Shown here: piece after piece, positions 41,693 through 50,738 of the stretch
Layout of the letters: each line of letters starts with the position of its first letter
Numbering within the stretch: position 1 is the first letter of the stretch
DNA from: Kiloniellaceae bacterium
Lineage (GTDB): Bacteria; Pseudomonadota; Alphaproteobacteria; Kiloniellales; J153
Assembly: GCA_021776135.1 (NCBI GenBank)
Contig: JAJFGL010000030.1
Coordinates: 38,632 to 102,631 of the forward strand
DNA: 64,000 nucleotides
Reading direction: 5' to 3'
The notes under the pieces: generated by a model
Databases searched by the model: none
The model's input: the letters and a program-made list of their open reading frames with translations, nothing else
Told to the model about the DNA's origin: nothing
Program-made: the position numbers and the translations under genes

Positions 41693-43170
41693 TCGCGGCC
41701 AACTTGCCAGCTTTGCAAATTGTGCTGCCCTTGATCGCGGCTCCTTTGTGCCTGTTGCTGCGCCGTGGCAACCTGGCCTGGGCCTTGGCGCTGTTCGTCA
41801 GCCTGGCGGCCTTCGCCATCGCCGTGGCCTTGTTGACGCAGGTTCTGGACAGCGGCGCGATTTCTTACGAGCTCGGCGGTTGGGCGCCGCCCTGGGGAAT
41901 CGAATACCGGGTCGATGTTCTGAACGCCTTCGTGCTTCTGATCGTCGCGGCCATAGGCGCGGTGGTGCTGGCCTATGCCCGCCGCAGTGTCGCGCAAGAG
42001 GTGCCCACAAGCCAGCATAGCGGATTCTATACGGCATTCCTGCTCTGCCTGACCGGCCTGCTTGGGGTGGCGATCACCGGCGACGCCTTCAACCTTTTCG
42101 TGTTCCTGGAGATTTCCTCGCTGTCGTCCTACGTGCTGATCTCCATGGGACGCGACCGGCGGGCCTTGACCGCCGCCTTCCAGTACCTGGTCATGGGGAC
42201 CATCGGGGCGACCTTCATCGTCATCGGCATTGGCCTGCTCTATATGTCGACCGGCACCCTGAACATGGCGGACCTGGGCGCCCGCCTGCCCGCCATCGGC
42301 GCCAACCGCACGGTCCTTGCCGCCTTCGCCTTCCTGACCGTCGGCGCGACCATCAAGCTGGCCCTCTTTCCCTTACATTTCTGGCTTCCGAACGCCTATG
42401 CCTACGCGCCTTCCGCGGTGACCGCGTTTCTGGCGTCGACGGCGACCAAGGTTTCGATCTATATCCTGCTGCGGTTCTTTTTCACTGTCTTCGGCCCGAC
42501 CTTCGAGGCCGAGGAAATCACCCTGAACAACTTGGTCGTTCCCCTGGCCACCATCGCGGTTTTGGTTTGCTCCACGGTCGCCATCTATCAAGGCAACGTG
42601 AAACGCATGCTGGCCTATTCCAGCATCGCCCAGATCGGTTACATGATGATCGGAATCGGCTTCGGCACCGTGACCGGCCTGACCGCGGGCATCGCGCACC
42701 TGTTCAATCATGCGGTCACCAAGGGCGGTTTGTTCCTGGTCCTGGGCTGCATCGTTTGGCGGATCGGGTCTTGCCGCCTCGGCGATCTGGCCGGTTTGGG
42801 CCGGCGCATGCCCCTGACCATGTTCGCTTTCGTCCTGGGCGGCCTGAGCTTGATCGGAGTGCCCCTGACCGCCGGCTTCGTCAGCAAGTGGGTTCTGGTC
42901 CAAGCCGCGATCGAACAAGGCAACTGGCTGGTCGCCGTGGCCATTCTGGCGGGTTCCCTGCTGGCGCTTATATATGTTTGGCGGGTGGTCGAGGTCGCCT
43001 ACCTGCGCCCGGCGCCCGATAGCGCACCCGAGGCCGCCGAGGCGCCCTGGTCGATGCTGATCCCGGCCTGGATTCTGATCGGCGCCAGCATTTACTTCGG
43101 CGTCGAGACCTCCCTCAGCCTTGGGGTCGCGGAGGCGGCGGCGCGCTTCCTTTTGGGAGGCGCGGGATGA
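41689..43170 (+). CDS. mrpD: Mrp/Mnh antiporter subunit D (NuoL/M/N family), first copy
   Basis: A 493-residue proton/cation channel subunit with about fourteen helices. The conserved Glu of helix 5 (FVFLEISSLSSYVL, about 137-150), Lys of helix 7 (TIKLALFPLHFWLPNAYAYAP) and Lys of helix 8 (ATKVSIYIL) are present, so the proton path is intact. ATG overlaps the mrpC stop and the end overlaps the next paralogue by 4 bp. Confidence 0.93.
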   Translation: MIAANLPALQIVLPLIAAPLCLLLRRGNLAWALALFVSLAAFAIAVALLTQVLDSGAISYELGGWAPPWGIEYRVDVLNAFVLLIVAAIGAVVLAYARRSVAQEVPTSQHSGFYTAFLLCLTGLLGVAITGDAFNLFVFLEISSLSSYVLISMGRDRRALTAAFQYLVMGTIGATFIVIGIGLLYMSTGTLNMADLGARLPAIGANRTVLAAFAFLTVGATIKLALFPLHFWLPNAYAYAPSAVTAFLASTATKVSIYILLRFFFTVFGPTFEAEEITLNNLVVPLATIAVLVCSTVAIYQGNVKRMLAYSSIAQIGYMMIGIGFGTVTGLTAGIAHLFNHAVTKGGLFLVLGCIVWRIGSCRLGDLAGLGRRMPLTMFAFVLGGLSLIGVPLTAGFVSKWVLVQAAIEQGNWLVAVAILAGSLLALIYVWRVVEVAYLRPAPDSAPEAAEAPWSMLIPAWILIGASIYFGVETSLSLGVAEAAARFLLGGAG

Positions 43171-44687
43171 GCGGCAATAGCGCGATCCTCTTGGCCATGG
43201 CGATCCCCCTGGCCGGCGCCGTGCTGATCGCACTCAACGCCAAGCGCCCGAACCTGCGCGAGGCCATAACCCTGGGCACGGCGGGGCTGCTGTTCATCGA
43301 TGTTCTGACCTTGCTGCCCGAGGTCGCCGCCGGCGGACGGCCCAGTTTCACCTTGATCGAAATGCTGCCCGGCCTGCCCCTGGCCTTCGAGGTCGAGCCC
43401 CTGGGCATGTTGTTCGGCCTGGTCGCCTCCGGCCTTTGGATCGTTAACTCGATCTATTCGATCGGCTACATGCGCGCCAACAAGGAACAAAACCAAACCC
43501 GCTTTTACGTCTGCTTCGCGGTCGCCATCGCCAGCACGCTGGGGATCGCTTTCGCCGGCAACATGATGACCCTGTTCGTGTTCTACGAGGCGCTGACGCT
43601 CAGCACCTATCCCCTGGTCACCCACAAGGGCAACGAGGACGCGCGGCGCGGCGGGCGGACCTATCTGGGGATCCTGCTTTCGACCTCCATCGGCTTGCAA
43701 CTGCTGGCGATCCTCTGGACCTGGCAGGTCGCCGGGACGCTCGATTTCACCGTCGGCGGTATTTTGAACGGCAAGGTCTCGGGCCCGGTGGTCGGTATCC
43801 TGCTGCTGCTCTACATGTACGGCATCGGCAAGGCGGCCTTGATGCCCCTGCACCGCTGGCTGCCGGCGGCCATGGTCGCGCCGACGCCGGTCAGCGCGCT
43901 TTTGCACGCGGTGGCGGTGGTCAAGGCCGGCGTCTTCACGGTCATGAAGGTCGCCGTCTATATCTTCGGCATCGATTTTCTACGCGAGTCCGGTCACGGT
44001 CAGTGGCTCGCCTACATAGCGGCGGCGACGATCCTGATCGCCTCCCTGGTCGCCATGACCAAGGACAACCTCAAGGCCCGGCTGGCCTACTCGACGGTCA
44101 GCCAGCTTTCCTACATCGTGCTGGGCGCGGCCTTGGCGACATCCTGGAGTGTGATCGGCGGTTCCATGCACATCGCCATGCACGCCATGGGCAAGATCAC
44201 GTTGTTCTTTTGCGCCGGCGCCATCTACACCGCCACCCACAAGACCGAGATCAGCGAGATGACCGGCCTGGGCCGGATCATGCCCATTACCTTCGGGGCG
44301 TTTCTGATCGGCGCGCTCAGCATCATCGGCCTGCCGCCCATGGGCGGTTCCTGGAGCAAGTGGTACCTGGCGCTGGGCGCGGCTGAATCCGGCCAGATCG
44401 TCATGATCGCGGTGCTGATGATCAGCTCCCTGCTCAACGTGGCCTACCTGATACCGATCGTGGCGCGGGGCTTCTTCCAGCCGGCGCCGGGACACGCGCA
44501 TGAACCGGCCCAGGAACCAAGCTCGGCCGGCGCCGCCGCGGCGCCCCGGACCGGGAGCGCGGGCAAAATTCGGGAGGCGCCAACGTTGTGCGTCGTGGCT
44601 CTATGCCTGACCGCGTCCGGCTGCATACTCCTGTTCTTTTTCGCCGACCCCTTGTATCGGCTGCTAGAGCCGATCGCCGTACCCTGA
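43167..44687 (+). CDS. NuoL/M/N-family antiporter subunit, second copy
   Basis: A 506-residue paralogue of MrpD. Helix 5 Glu is in FVFYEALTLSTYPLV, helix 7 Lys in GIGKAALMPLHRWLPAAMVAPTPVSA, and a further Lys in VVKAGVFTVMKVAVYIFG. The pattern is closer to NuoM/NuoL-like subunits than the first copy. The C-terminal 60 residues are Pro/Ala-rich and then hydrophobic. It starts within the end of mrpD. It could take the place of the N-terminal channel part of MrpA. Confidence 0.9.
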   Translation: MSGNSAILLAMAIPLAGAVLIALNAKRPNLREAITLGTAGLLFIDVLTLLPEVAAGGRPSFTLIEMLPGLPLAFEVEPLGMLFGLVASGLWIVNSIYSIGYMRANKEQNQTRFYVCFAVAIASTLGIAFAGNMMTLFVFYEALTLSTYPLVTHKGNEDARRGGRTYLGILLSTSIGLQLLAILWTWQVAGTLDFTVGGILNGKVSGPVVGILLLLYMYGIGKAALMPLHRWLPAAMVAPTPVSALLHAVAVVKAGVFTVMKVAVYIFGIDFLRESGHGQWLAYIAAATILIASLVAMTKDNLKARLAYSTVSQLSYIVLGAALATSWSVIGGSMHIAMHAMGKITLFFCAGAIYTATHKTEISEMTGLGRIMPITFGAFLIGALSIIGLPPMGGSWSKWYLALGAAESGQIVMIAVLMISSLLNVAYLIPIVARGFFQPAPGHAHEPAQEPSSAGAAAAPRTGSAGKIREAPTLCVVALCLTASGCILLFFFADPLYRLLEPIAVP

Positions 44688-44697
44688 GGAACCGCCG

Positions 44698-44970
44698 ATG
44701 AGTGACTCCCACGAGCGGCCCGAACGCGAAGCCCACAAACCCTGGCTGTACCGGCGCGGCACTATCAATGGCGTTTTCTGGGGTTTACTTGGCCTGTGCC
44801 TGGTCTTGGGCCTGGCGGATTTATTCTATCACCGCCACACCGTCTTCGGCTTCGAGGCGTTCCCGGCCATTTACGGCATCTTCGGCTTCGTCTCCTTCGT
44901 CTTCATCGTCTTCGCCGGCATCGGCCTGCGTAAACTAATCATGCGGGACGAGGATTATTACGATGGCTAA
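44698..44970 (+). CDS. small two-helix membrane protein in the antiporter locus
   Basis: A 90-residue protein with a hydrophilic N-terminus (MSDSHERPEREAHK) and two membrane helices (about 25-45 and 55-78). It ends in a charged tail (KLIMRDEDYYDG). No family is recognised. It lies 10 bp after one NuoL/M-like gene and overlaps the next by 8 bp, so it is most likely a subunit or assembly factor of the same complex. Confidence 0.8.
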   Translation: MSDSHERPEREAHKPWLYRRGTINGVFWGLLGLCLVLGLADLFYHRHTVFGFEAFPAIYGIFGFVSFVFIVFAGIGLRKLIMRDEDYYDG

Positions 44971-46651
44971 CTTCTCGCCCGGCTTGATCCTGATCGTCGG
45001 CGGATTGCTGATCCCGCTGATCCATGGCCGCGCGCGGCAGGTATTCATGCTCGCGCTGCCGCTCCTCGGCGCGATTCAGCTTTTTGGCCTGGAGCACGGA
45101 CTGCACGGGCAAGTGGCGATCTTCGACTACACCTTGACCTTCGCGCGGGTCGACAAGCTGAGCCTGATCTTCGGCGCGATCTTCCTGCTCGCCAGCTTCT
45201 ACAACACCATCTACGGCCTGCACGAAAACGACACCATGCAGCAGGTCGCGGCCCCGGTTTATGCCGGCGCGGCCATCGGCGCCGTCTTCGCCGGCGATCT
45301 CATCACGCTGTTTATCTTCTGGGAGTTGACCGCGATTTCCTCGGTCTTCCTAATCTGGGCGCGGCGCACCGCCAAGGCCACCAGCGTCGGTATCCGTTAT
45401 CTCATTATCCAAGTCGGCTCCGGTGTCATTCTCTTGGCGGGGATCATCCTGTACGCAAACAAAACCGGGTCCATCGCCTTCGACCGTATCGGGCTAAGCG
45501 ACTTGGCGTCTTGGCTGATTCTGATCGCCTTCGGCATCAAGGCGGCGTTCCCGTTCCTGCACAACTGGCTGCAGGACGCCTATCCGGAAGCGACCGTCAC
45601 CGGGACGGTGGTGCTTTCGGCCTTCACCACCAAGTTGGCGGTCTATGCCCTGGCGCGCGGCTATGCCGGGACCGAGATGCTGATTTACGTCGGCATCGTC
45701 ATGACGGCTTTCCCGGTGTTCTTCGCGGTGATCGAGAACGACCTGCGCCGGGTGCTCGCTTTCAGCCTGAACAACCAGGTCGGCTTCATGGTCGCCGGTA
45801 TCGGCGTCGGCACATCGCTGGCGCTCAACGGCGCGGTCGCCCATGCCTTCGTGCACATCATCTACAAGTCGCTTCTGTTCATGAGCATGGGCGCGGTCCT
45901 GCACCGGGTCGGGACGATCAAGGCCTCGGAGTTGGGCGGGCTCTATCGATCCATGCCGGTCACGGCCGTATTCTGCATCATCGGCGCGGCCTCGATCTCG
46001 GCCTTTCCGCTGTTCAGCGGCTTCATCGCCAAGTCGCTGACGCTTTCGGCCGTGGCGGAAGGCGGCTATGTGGTCGCCTGGATCGTCCTGGTCTTCGCCT
46101 CCGCCGGCGTGCTGGAGCATTCCGGCATCAAGATCCCTTATTTCGCCTTCTTCGCCCATGACAGCGGCCTGCGCTGCAAGGAGGCGCCGGCCAATATGCT
46201 GATCGCCATGGCGATCCCCGCCTTCCTGTGCATCGCCATCGGTATTTTCCCGGGACCGCTCTATGCCTTGCTGCCGTTCCCGATGGATTACCAGCCCTAC
46301 ACGGCCAGTCATGTGCTCTCGCAGTTGCAACTGCTGCTGTTCGCCATACTGGCCTTCGCGGTGCTGGTGCGTAGCGGTCTCTACCCGAAGGAAATCCCCT
46401 CGACCAACCTGAATACCGACTGGATCTACCGCAAGGGCCTGCCCGCCCTGGTGCGGTGGCTGATGGCGGCCGGCAGCACGATCCGGCGCGGCGCCCTGTT
46501 CCGGGCCGAGTTTCGCTTGGAACGCTTCATCGCCCAGGTTTACCGCCACCACGGTCCGGCGGGCATCATGGCCAGGACCTGGTCGACGGGAAGCACGGTG
46601 CTCTGGGTCGCGGTGCTACTCGGCGTTTATTTGCTGGCCTATTTCTTGTGA
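44963..46651 (+). CDS. NuoL/M/N-family antiporter subunit, third copy
   Basis: A 562-residue subunit with about fourteen or more helices. Helix 5 Glu is in FIFWELTAISSVFLIW, helix 7 Lys in AFGIKAAFPFLHNWLQDAYPEAT and helix 8 Lys in FTTKLAVYALARGYAG. A C-terminal extension (about 470-562) has an amphipathic stretch and one last helix (STVLWVAVLLGVYLLAYFL). It is the last gene of the locus and its 3' end overlaps the convergent gene by 13 bp. Confidence 0.9.
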   Translation: MANFSPGLILIVGGLLIPLIHGRARQVFMLALPLLGAIQLFGLEHGLHGQVAIFDYTLTFARVDKLSLIFGAIFLLASFYNTIYGLHENDTMQQVAAPVYAGAAIGAVFAGDLITLFIFWELTAISSVFLIWARRTAKATSVGIRYLIIQVGSGVILLAGIILYANKTGSIAFDRIGLSDLASWLILIAFGIKAAFPFLHNWLQDAYPEATVTGTVVLSAFTTKLAVYALARGYAGTEMLIYVGIVMTAFPVFFAVIENDLRRVLAFSLNNQVGFMVAGIGVGTSLALNGAVAHAFVHIIYKSLLFMSMGAVLHRVGTIKASELGGLYRSMPVTAVFCIIGAASISAFPLFSGFIAKSLTLSAVAEGGYVVAWIVLVFASAGVLEHSGIKIPYFAFFAHDSGLRCKEAPANMLIAMAIPAFLCIAIGIFPGPLYALLPFPMDYQPYTASHVLSQLQLLLFAILAFAVLVRSGLYPKEIPSTNLNTDWIYRKGLPALVRWLMAAGSTIRRGALFRAEFRLERFIAQVYRHHGPAGIMARTWSTGSTVLWVAVLLGVYLLAYFL

Positions 46652-46896
46652 GGCGCGCGGCCCAGGGCCATGACGCTGGCGCCCATGGCGGCCGAACCGA
46701 AGGTCACCGCCAGACCGAAGAACAGCAGGGTTAGGTAGAGCAAGCCATTCTCGTCCGCCGCCGCCAAGCCGCGCAGGCCGCCGATGTCGGTGGCGACGAG
46801 CAATCCGCCGAAAACCAAGGCGGCCAAGATTCCCACCGCCGCGTGCCGGGCCAGGAACCGGACGGCGGTCATGTCGGGGGGGCGCGGCTTGCTCAC
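46639..46896 (-). CDS. small membrane protein of unknown function
   Basis: An 85-residue protein from GTG 46896 with two predicted helices (about 15-35 and 46-70) and a basic C-terminus ending APHKK. I do not recognise the family. The GTG overlaps the stop of the upstream MoCF-domain gene (GTGA), which decides the start over the ATG at 46914. Its 3' end overlaps the antiporter gene on the opposite strand by 13 bp. Confidence 0.7.
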   Translation of the reverse strand: MSKPRPPDMTAVRFLARHAAVGILAALVFGGLLVATDIGGLRGLAAADENGLLYLTLLFFGLAVTFGSAAMGASVMALGRAPHKK

Positions 46897-47651
46897 GCCA
46901 GGTCCTCGTCCCATGTCCCTTCCCCGCCCAGGGCCTTGACGATGGCGTCCAATTCTCCCGCGGCGGCGTCCAGCCGTGCCGCTTCGGTGGCGCGCAAGAC
47001 CAGGCGGGTGCCGTAATTTCCTTTGCGGTTAAAAGGATAACTGCCCATTTCCACATCCGGATAGGCGTCTTGCAAAACGCCCAGGTCTTTCGCGACCCGG
47101 CTTTCCGGCAAGGCAACGCTGAGCGAGCGCGACAGAAGCGGCTTGCCGCCGACCAGGCGGTGCACGATGCCGTCGAACATGGCCTGCATGATGGCCGGAA
47201 TACCGGCCATGACGAAGACGTTCTCGACCTGAAAGCCGGGCGCCGTGCTGACCGGGTTGTCGATCAAATCCGCGCCCTGGGGCGTATGCGCCATGCGCAG
47301 CCGGGCCTCGTTCAAATGGCCGGAGGGATAATGCGCCAGCAGGCGCGCATGGGCTTCCGGGTGCAGGCTCAAGGGCACGCCGAAGGCCTTGGCGACGCTG
47401 GCGGCGGTGATGTCGTCGTGGGTCGGGCCGATACCGCCGGTGGTGAAGACATAATCGAAGCGCGGCCGTACATAATTCAAGGTCTCGACGATGACCGCCT
47501 CGATATCGGGGATAACCCGGACCTCGGTCAAGCGGATGCCGATGTCGTTCAGACGCCGGCCTAGAAATGAGAGATTGGCGTCCTGGGTACGGCCGGAGAG
47601 TATCTCGTTACCGATAATCAGCACGCAAGCGGTGACCTGCTTATCCGTCAT
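46893..47651 (-). CDS. molybdopterin-binding-domain protein (CinA N-terminal type)
   Basis: A 252-residue protein of the MoCF_biosynth/CinA family. The N-terminal fold has IIGNEILSGRTQDAN (about 13-27) and the diagnostic FTTGGIGPTHDDIT (about 69-82). A C-terminal part (about 170-250) follows. It lacks the amidase domain of full-length CinA. Such proteins are often annotated competence/damage-inducible protein A; ADP-ribose or NMN metabolism is known for full CinA, not for this short form. It is co-transcribed with the small membrane protein gene. Confidence 0.88.
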   Translation of the reverse strand: MTDKQVTACVLIIGNEILSGRTQDANLSFLGRRLNDIGIRLTEVRVIPDIEAVIVETLNYVRPRFDYVFTTGGIGPTHDDITAASVAKAFGVPLSLHPEAHARLLAHYPSGHLNEARLRMAHTPQGADLIDNPVSTAPGFQVENVFVMAGIPAIMQAMFDGIVHRLVGGKPLLSRSLSVALPESRVAKDLGVLQDAYPDVEMGSYPFNRKGNYGTRLVLRATEAARLDAAAGELDAIVKALGGEGTWDEDLA

Positions 47652-47669
47652 TACCGGTGTTTCCTGGCT

Positions 47670-48089
47670 TCAGTTCTGGCTGTAACCCTTGGCGCTCATG
47701 CAATCGCTATAGAGTTTGGAGCGGCGGTTCCGATTCGCGAAGGTATTCATCCGGCCCCGTATCTCCCCCATCCCTAAGCCTTGGGGATAAGCGTCGAAGG
47801 CGGCGCTGCTATCGGATTCCATCCGCTCGTCACGGGCGATCCGGGCCCGCGCGAAGCTGAAACAGGATTCCAAGTCAGCACGGTACTGGGCGCTATCGGT
47901 GTCAGGGGCGCGCGCCGGCGCCGGCGCGGCGCCGGAGGCCGAGCCCGTGTCCACGCCGGCGGGCGGCGGCGCCACGGACGTGGATTTCTTGGGGCCCGAG
48001 CGGTAAGGCTGCGCGCAAGCGGTCAGTGCGAAGCTGGCTAGAGCGGCGAGCGCGAGAAGCTTAAGCGGTCGGGATTGATATCGAGTCAA
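47670..48089 (-). CDS. putative lipoprotein
   Basis: A 139-residue protein with a lipoprotein signal ending in LTAC (Cys25). A Pro/Ser/Ala-rich linker (about 30-65) follows, then a helical C-terminal domain with two Cys (ESCFSFARARIARDERM and SDCMSAKGYSQN) that could form a disulfide. The ending CMSAKGY is common in small exported proteins of alphaproteobacteria. Function unknown. It lies 18 bp downstream of the MoCF-domain gene and is probably in the same transcript or just after it. Confidence 0.75.
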   Translation of the reverse strand: MTRYQSRPLKLLALAALASFALTACAQPYRSGPKKSTSVAPPPAGVDTGSASGAAPAPARAPDTDSAQYRADLESCFSFARARIARDERMESDSSAAFDAYPQGLGMGEIRGRMNTFANRNRRSKLYSDCMSAKGYSQN

Positions 48090-48227
48090 ATCTCATGCCT
48101 TGGAATACGGTGAAAACGAAAAGCGCGGCAAAACGGCCTCCCTAAAACTGCGTCCTGGACCCCCAAGTTGCAAGCCCTAGGTAAGGGTTCAATTGAATGT
48201 TACATCGGGGCGGGGTAACACCGGGCC

Positions 48228-48935
48228 ATGGACTTCCCCGATCCCCTGATTCGCGGCCGTTTGCTACGCCGTTACAAGCGATTCCTGGCCGATGTGGAGC
48301 TGGAGTGCGGCGCGGCGGTGGTCGCCCACTGCGCTAATCCCGGCTCCATGACCGGCCTGGCCGAAGCCGGCTGCGAGGTCTGGCTGTCGCCCGCCCGCAA
48401 TCCGGCTAGAAAGCTCAAGTATTCCTGGGAATTGACCACTGCCGGCGGCCATCTGGTCGGGATAAACACAAGTGTCCCCAATGGCTTGGTGGCGAGCGCG
48501 CTAGAGGACGGGCGGATCCCTGAATTGGCCGGTTATCCGACCCTGCGGCGCGAGGTCCGCTATGGAAAAAACAGCCGCATCGATATCTTGCTGGAGACCC
48601 CCGGACGGCCGCCCTGCTACGTGGAAATCAAGAGCGTGACCCTCAAGCGGGGCGCGGAAGCAGCGGAATTCCCCGATTCCGTGACCGCCCGGGGCACGAA
48701 ACACCTGGAGGAACTTGCCCTCATGGCCGCCAAGGGCGCCCGGGCGGTCATGTTTTACCTGGTTCAGCGGCCCGATTGCACCCGTTTGGAAATTGCCGCG
48801 GACATCGATCCCGCGTATGACAAGGCCTTGAGCATAGCGCTCTCCCAAGGGCTTGAGGTCCTGTGCTATAGTTGCACCCTAAGCCCTAGAACCATTGACC
48901 TGGACCGCCGCCTAGGCTTCGCGCGCCAGGCCTAA
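48228..48935 (+). CDS. sfsA: DNA/RNA nuclease SfsA
   Basis: A 235-residue SfsA-family protein, originally named for sugar fermentation stimulation and later described as a nuclease. The N-terminal OB-like part has RRYKRFLADVELE and VAHCANPGSMTGL. The PD-(D/E)xK-like core includes SRIDILLE and CYVEIKSVTLK, with the catalytic Asp and Glu-x-Lys. The product of the gene is full length. It is followed 19 bp later by map; sfsA-map-radC is a common alphaproteobacterial gene order. Confidence 0.94.
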   Translation: MDFPDPLIRGRLLRRYKRFLADVELECGAAVVAHCANPGSMTGLAEAGCEVWLSPARNPARKLKYSWELTTAGGHLVGINTSVPNGLVASALEDGRIPELAGYPTLRREVRYGKNSRIDILLETPGRPPCYVEIKSVTLKRGAEAAEFPDSVTARGTKHLEELALMAAKGARAVMFYLVQRPDCTRLEIAADIDPAYDKALSIALSQGLEVLCYSCTLSPRTIDLDRRLGFARQA

Positions 48936-48954
48936 TTTCGACAGGACGACCCCT

Positions 48955-49782
48955 ATGGAACATGGCCAACCCGCTAAAATGCCCGATCCCGAGGCCAACC
49001 GCATCGTTATCCACGGGGCGCCGGAGTTCGAAGCCATGCGCCGGGCCGGGCGTCTGGGGGCCGAGACTCTCGACTTCATCACCCCCCATGTGACGCCGGG
49101 GATCAGCACCGGAGACCTGGACCGCCTGTGCCACGACTTCATCGTCGAACGCGGCGCGGTGCCGGCCCCCCTCAACTATCGCGGCTTTCCCAAATCAATC
49201 TGCACCTCGATCAACCATGTGGTCTGCCACGGCATCCCCAGCGATAAGAAAACCCTGCGCGATGGCGACACCCTGAACATCGATGTGACCGTCATCCTGG
49301 ACGGCTGGCACGGGGATACCAGCCGCATGTTTTTCGTCGGCGCGCCGGGCGTCAAGGCGCGCCGCCTGGTGGACACGACCTATCAAGCCATGATGCGCGG
49401 CATCGAGGCCGTGCGCCCCGGGGCGACCCTGGGTGACATCGGCCATGCCATACAAAGCTTCGCGGAAGGCGCGCGTTTCTCCGTGGTCAGGGATTTTTGC
49501 GGCCATGGCCTGGGGCGCATTTTCCACGCGGCGCCGAGCGTCCTGCATTACGGCAAGCCGGGCCAGGGCCTGACCTTACAAGAGGGCATGTTCTTCACCA
49601 TAGAGCCGATGATCAACGCCGGGCGCTACGACGTGAAAATACTGGAAGACGGTTGGACCGCGGTAACCCGGGACCGCTCTCTCTCGGCCCAGTTCGAACA
49701 CTCGATCGGGGTCACCGCGGACGGCTACGAGATTTTCACCCTCTCGCCCAAGGGCTGGCACAACCCACCTTACGAGGCCTGA
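48955..49782 (+). CDS. map: methionine aminopeptidase, type I
   Basis: Removes the initiator methionine from nascent proteins. The 275 residues show the five metal ligands: two Asp in NIDVTVILDGWHGDTSRM, His in GHGLGRIFHAAP, Glu in FFTIEPMI and Glu in QFEHSIGVT. The length is typical of bacterial MetAP type Ia. ATG lies 19 bp after sfsA and the stop 15 bp before radC. Confidence 0.97.
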   Translation: MEHGQPAKMPDPEANRIVIHGAPEFEAMRRAGRLGAETLDFITPHVTPGISTGDLDRLCHDFIVERGAVPAPLNYRGFPKSICTSINHVVCHGIPSDKKTLRDGDTLNIDVTVILDGWHGDTSRMFFVGAPGVKARRLVDTTYQAMMRGIEAVRPGATLGDIGHAIQSFAEGARFSVVRDFCGHGLGRIFHAAPSVLHYGKPGQGLTLQEGMFFTIEPMINAGRYDVKILEDGWTAVTRDRSLSAQFEHSIGVTADGYEIFTLSPKGWHNPPYEA

Positions 49783-49797
49783 CGGCGCGGCTGGCGC

Positions 49798-50487
49798 ATG
49801 ACCAAGGACCAGGACAAGCCGCACTACCACGGCCACCGGGAGCGCCTGCGCCGCCGCTTGCTCGATAAGGGCGCGGCGACTCTGGCCGATTACGAGATTC
49901 TCGAATACCTGCTGTTCGGCGCCCGGCCGCGCGGCGATACCAAACCCCTGGCCAAGGCCCTGATCGCCCGCTTCGGCAGCCTGGCCGGTGTGCTCAGCGC
50001 CAACACCCAAGAATTGGCCAAGGTGACCGGCACCGGCGAGGTCACGATCGCGATCCTGAAAATCGTCCCCGAGGCGGCCCGGCGCATGGCCCTGGAAGAG
50101 ATCATGGACCGCCCGGTACTCGGGTCCTGGGATCAGGTTCTAGCCTACTGCCGGATCGCCATAGGGCGCGAGAAGACCGAGCAGTTCCGCCTGCTGTTCC
50201 TCGACACCAAGAACCGCCTTGTCGCCGACGAAATTCAACAACGCGGGACTGTGAACCACACCCCGGTTTACCCGCGCGAAGTGGTGAAAAGAGCCTTGGA
50301 GCTGGACGCCTCGGCCCTGATCATGGTCCACAACCACCCCTCGGGCGATCCGACCCCCTCAAAGGCCGATATCGCCATCACCCGCCAGGTCCAAGCGGCG
50401 GCGGCGGAACTGGACATCGACCTGCACGACCACATCGTCATCGGCCGTTCAGGCCACAACAGCTTCAGGAGCCTGGGGCTGCTGTAG
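49798..50487 (+). CDS. radC: RadC-family JAMM-domain protein
   Basis: A 229-residue protein with an N-terminal HhH-like helical part (about 10-85: DYEILEYLLFGARPRGDTKPLAK). A JAMM/MPN+ metallopeptidase-like domain (about 105-228) has the metal motif HNHPSGDPTPSKADIAIT, with an upstream Glu in the family position. Despite the name, a DNA-repair role is not supported by later work; function is uncertain. It is the last gene of the sfsA-map-radC group. Confidence 0.93.
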   Translation: MTKDQDKPHYHGHRERLRRRLLDKGAATLADYEILEYLLFGARPRGDTKPLAKALIARFGSLAGVLSANTQELAKVTGTGEVTIAILKIVPEAARRMALEEIMDRPVLGSWDQVLAYCRIAIGREKTEQFRLLFLDTKNRLVADEIQQRGTVNHTPVYPREVVKRALELDASALIMVHNHPSGDPTPSKADIAITRQVQAAAAELDIDLHDHIVIGRSGHNSFRSLGLL

Positions 50488-50512
50488 CAAGACCGCTATC
50501 CGGGTAAAAAAT

Positions 50513-50541
50513 TTGCCGGCCTGGAAACGCTTTGATATAAC
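50513..50541 (+). promoter_or_regulatory. promoter of tRNA-Asn
   Basis: TTGCCG (50513-50518) and TATAAC (50536-50541) are 17 bases apart, 4 of 6 and 5 of 6 matches to the sigma-70 consensus. The tRNA begins 74 bases beyond the -10 element. Confidence 0.6.
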
Positions 50542-50614
50542 CCGCCGCGCGCCCTTATATTTGGGTCGTTGTATTCTGAAGGCCGCTCCGGTTTTCTTGA
50601 CCGGCGGTCCCTGG

Positions 50615-50690
50615 TCCGCGGTAGCTCAGTTGGTAGAGCGGGTGGCTGTTAACCACCATGTCGCAGGTTCGAGTCCTGCCCGCGGAGCCA
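50615..50690 (+). tRNA. tRNA-Asn (GTT)
   Basis: A 76-base cloverleaf. Acceptor stem TCCGCGG pairs with CCGCGGA, and the discriminator G is followed by encoded CCA (50688-50690). The D arm is GTAGCTCAGTTGGTAGAGC, and the anticodon stem is GGTGG/CCACC with loop CTGTTAA and anticodon GTT (50648-50650). The T arm contains GGTTCGAGTCC. All standard features are present. Confidence 0.97.
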
Positions 50691-50694
50691 TTAT

Positions 50695-50734
50695 AACAAG
50701 GACTTAGGCCACAAATCCTAAGTCCTTGTTTTAT
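50695..50734 (+). terminator. Rho-independent terminator after tRNA-Asn
   Basis: Perfect 14-bp arms AACAAGGACTTAGG (50695-50708) and CCTAAGTCCTTGTT (50717-50730) with an 8-base loop and a short T-run. It begins 4 bases after the CCA. The minus-strand amidohydrolase gene ends 5 bp beyond, so the hairpin may serve both directions. Confidence 0.85.
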
Positions 50735-50738
50735 CCTG

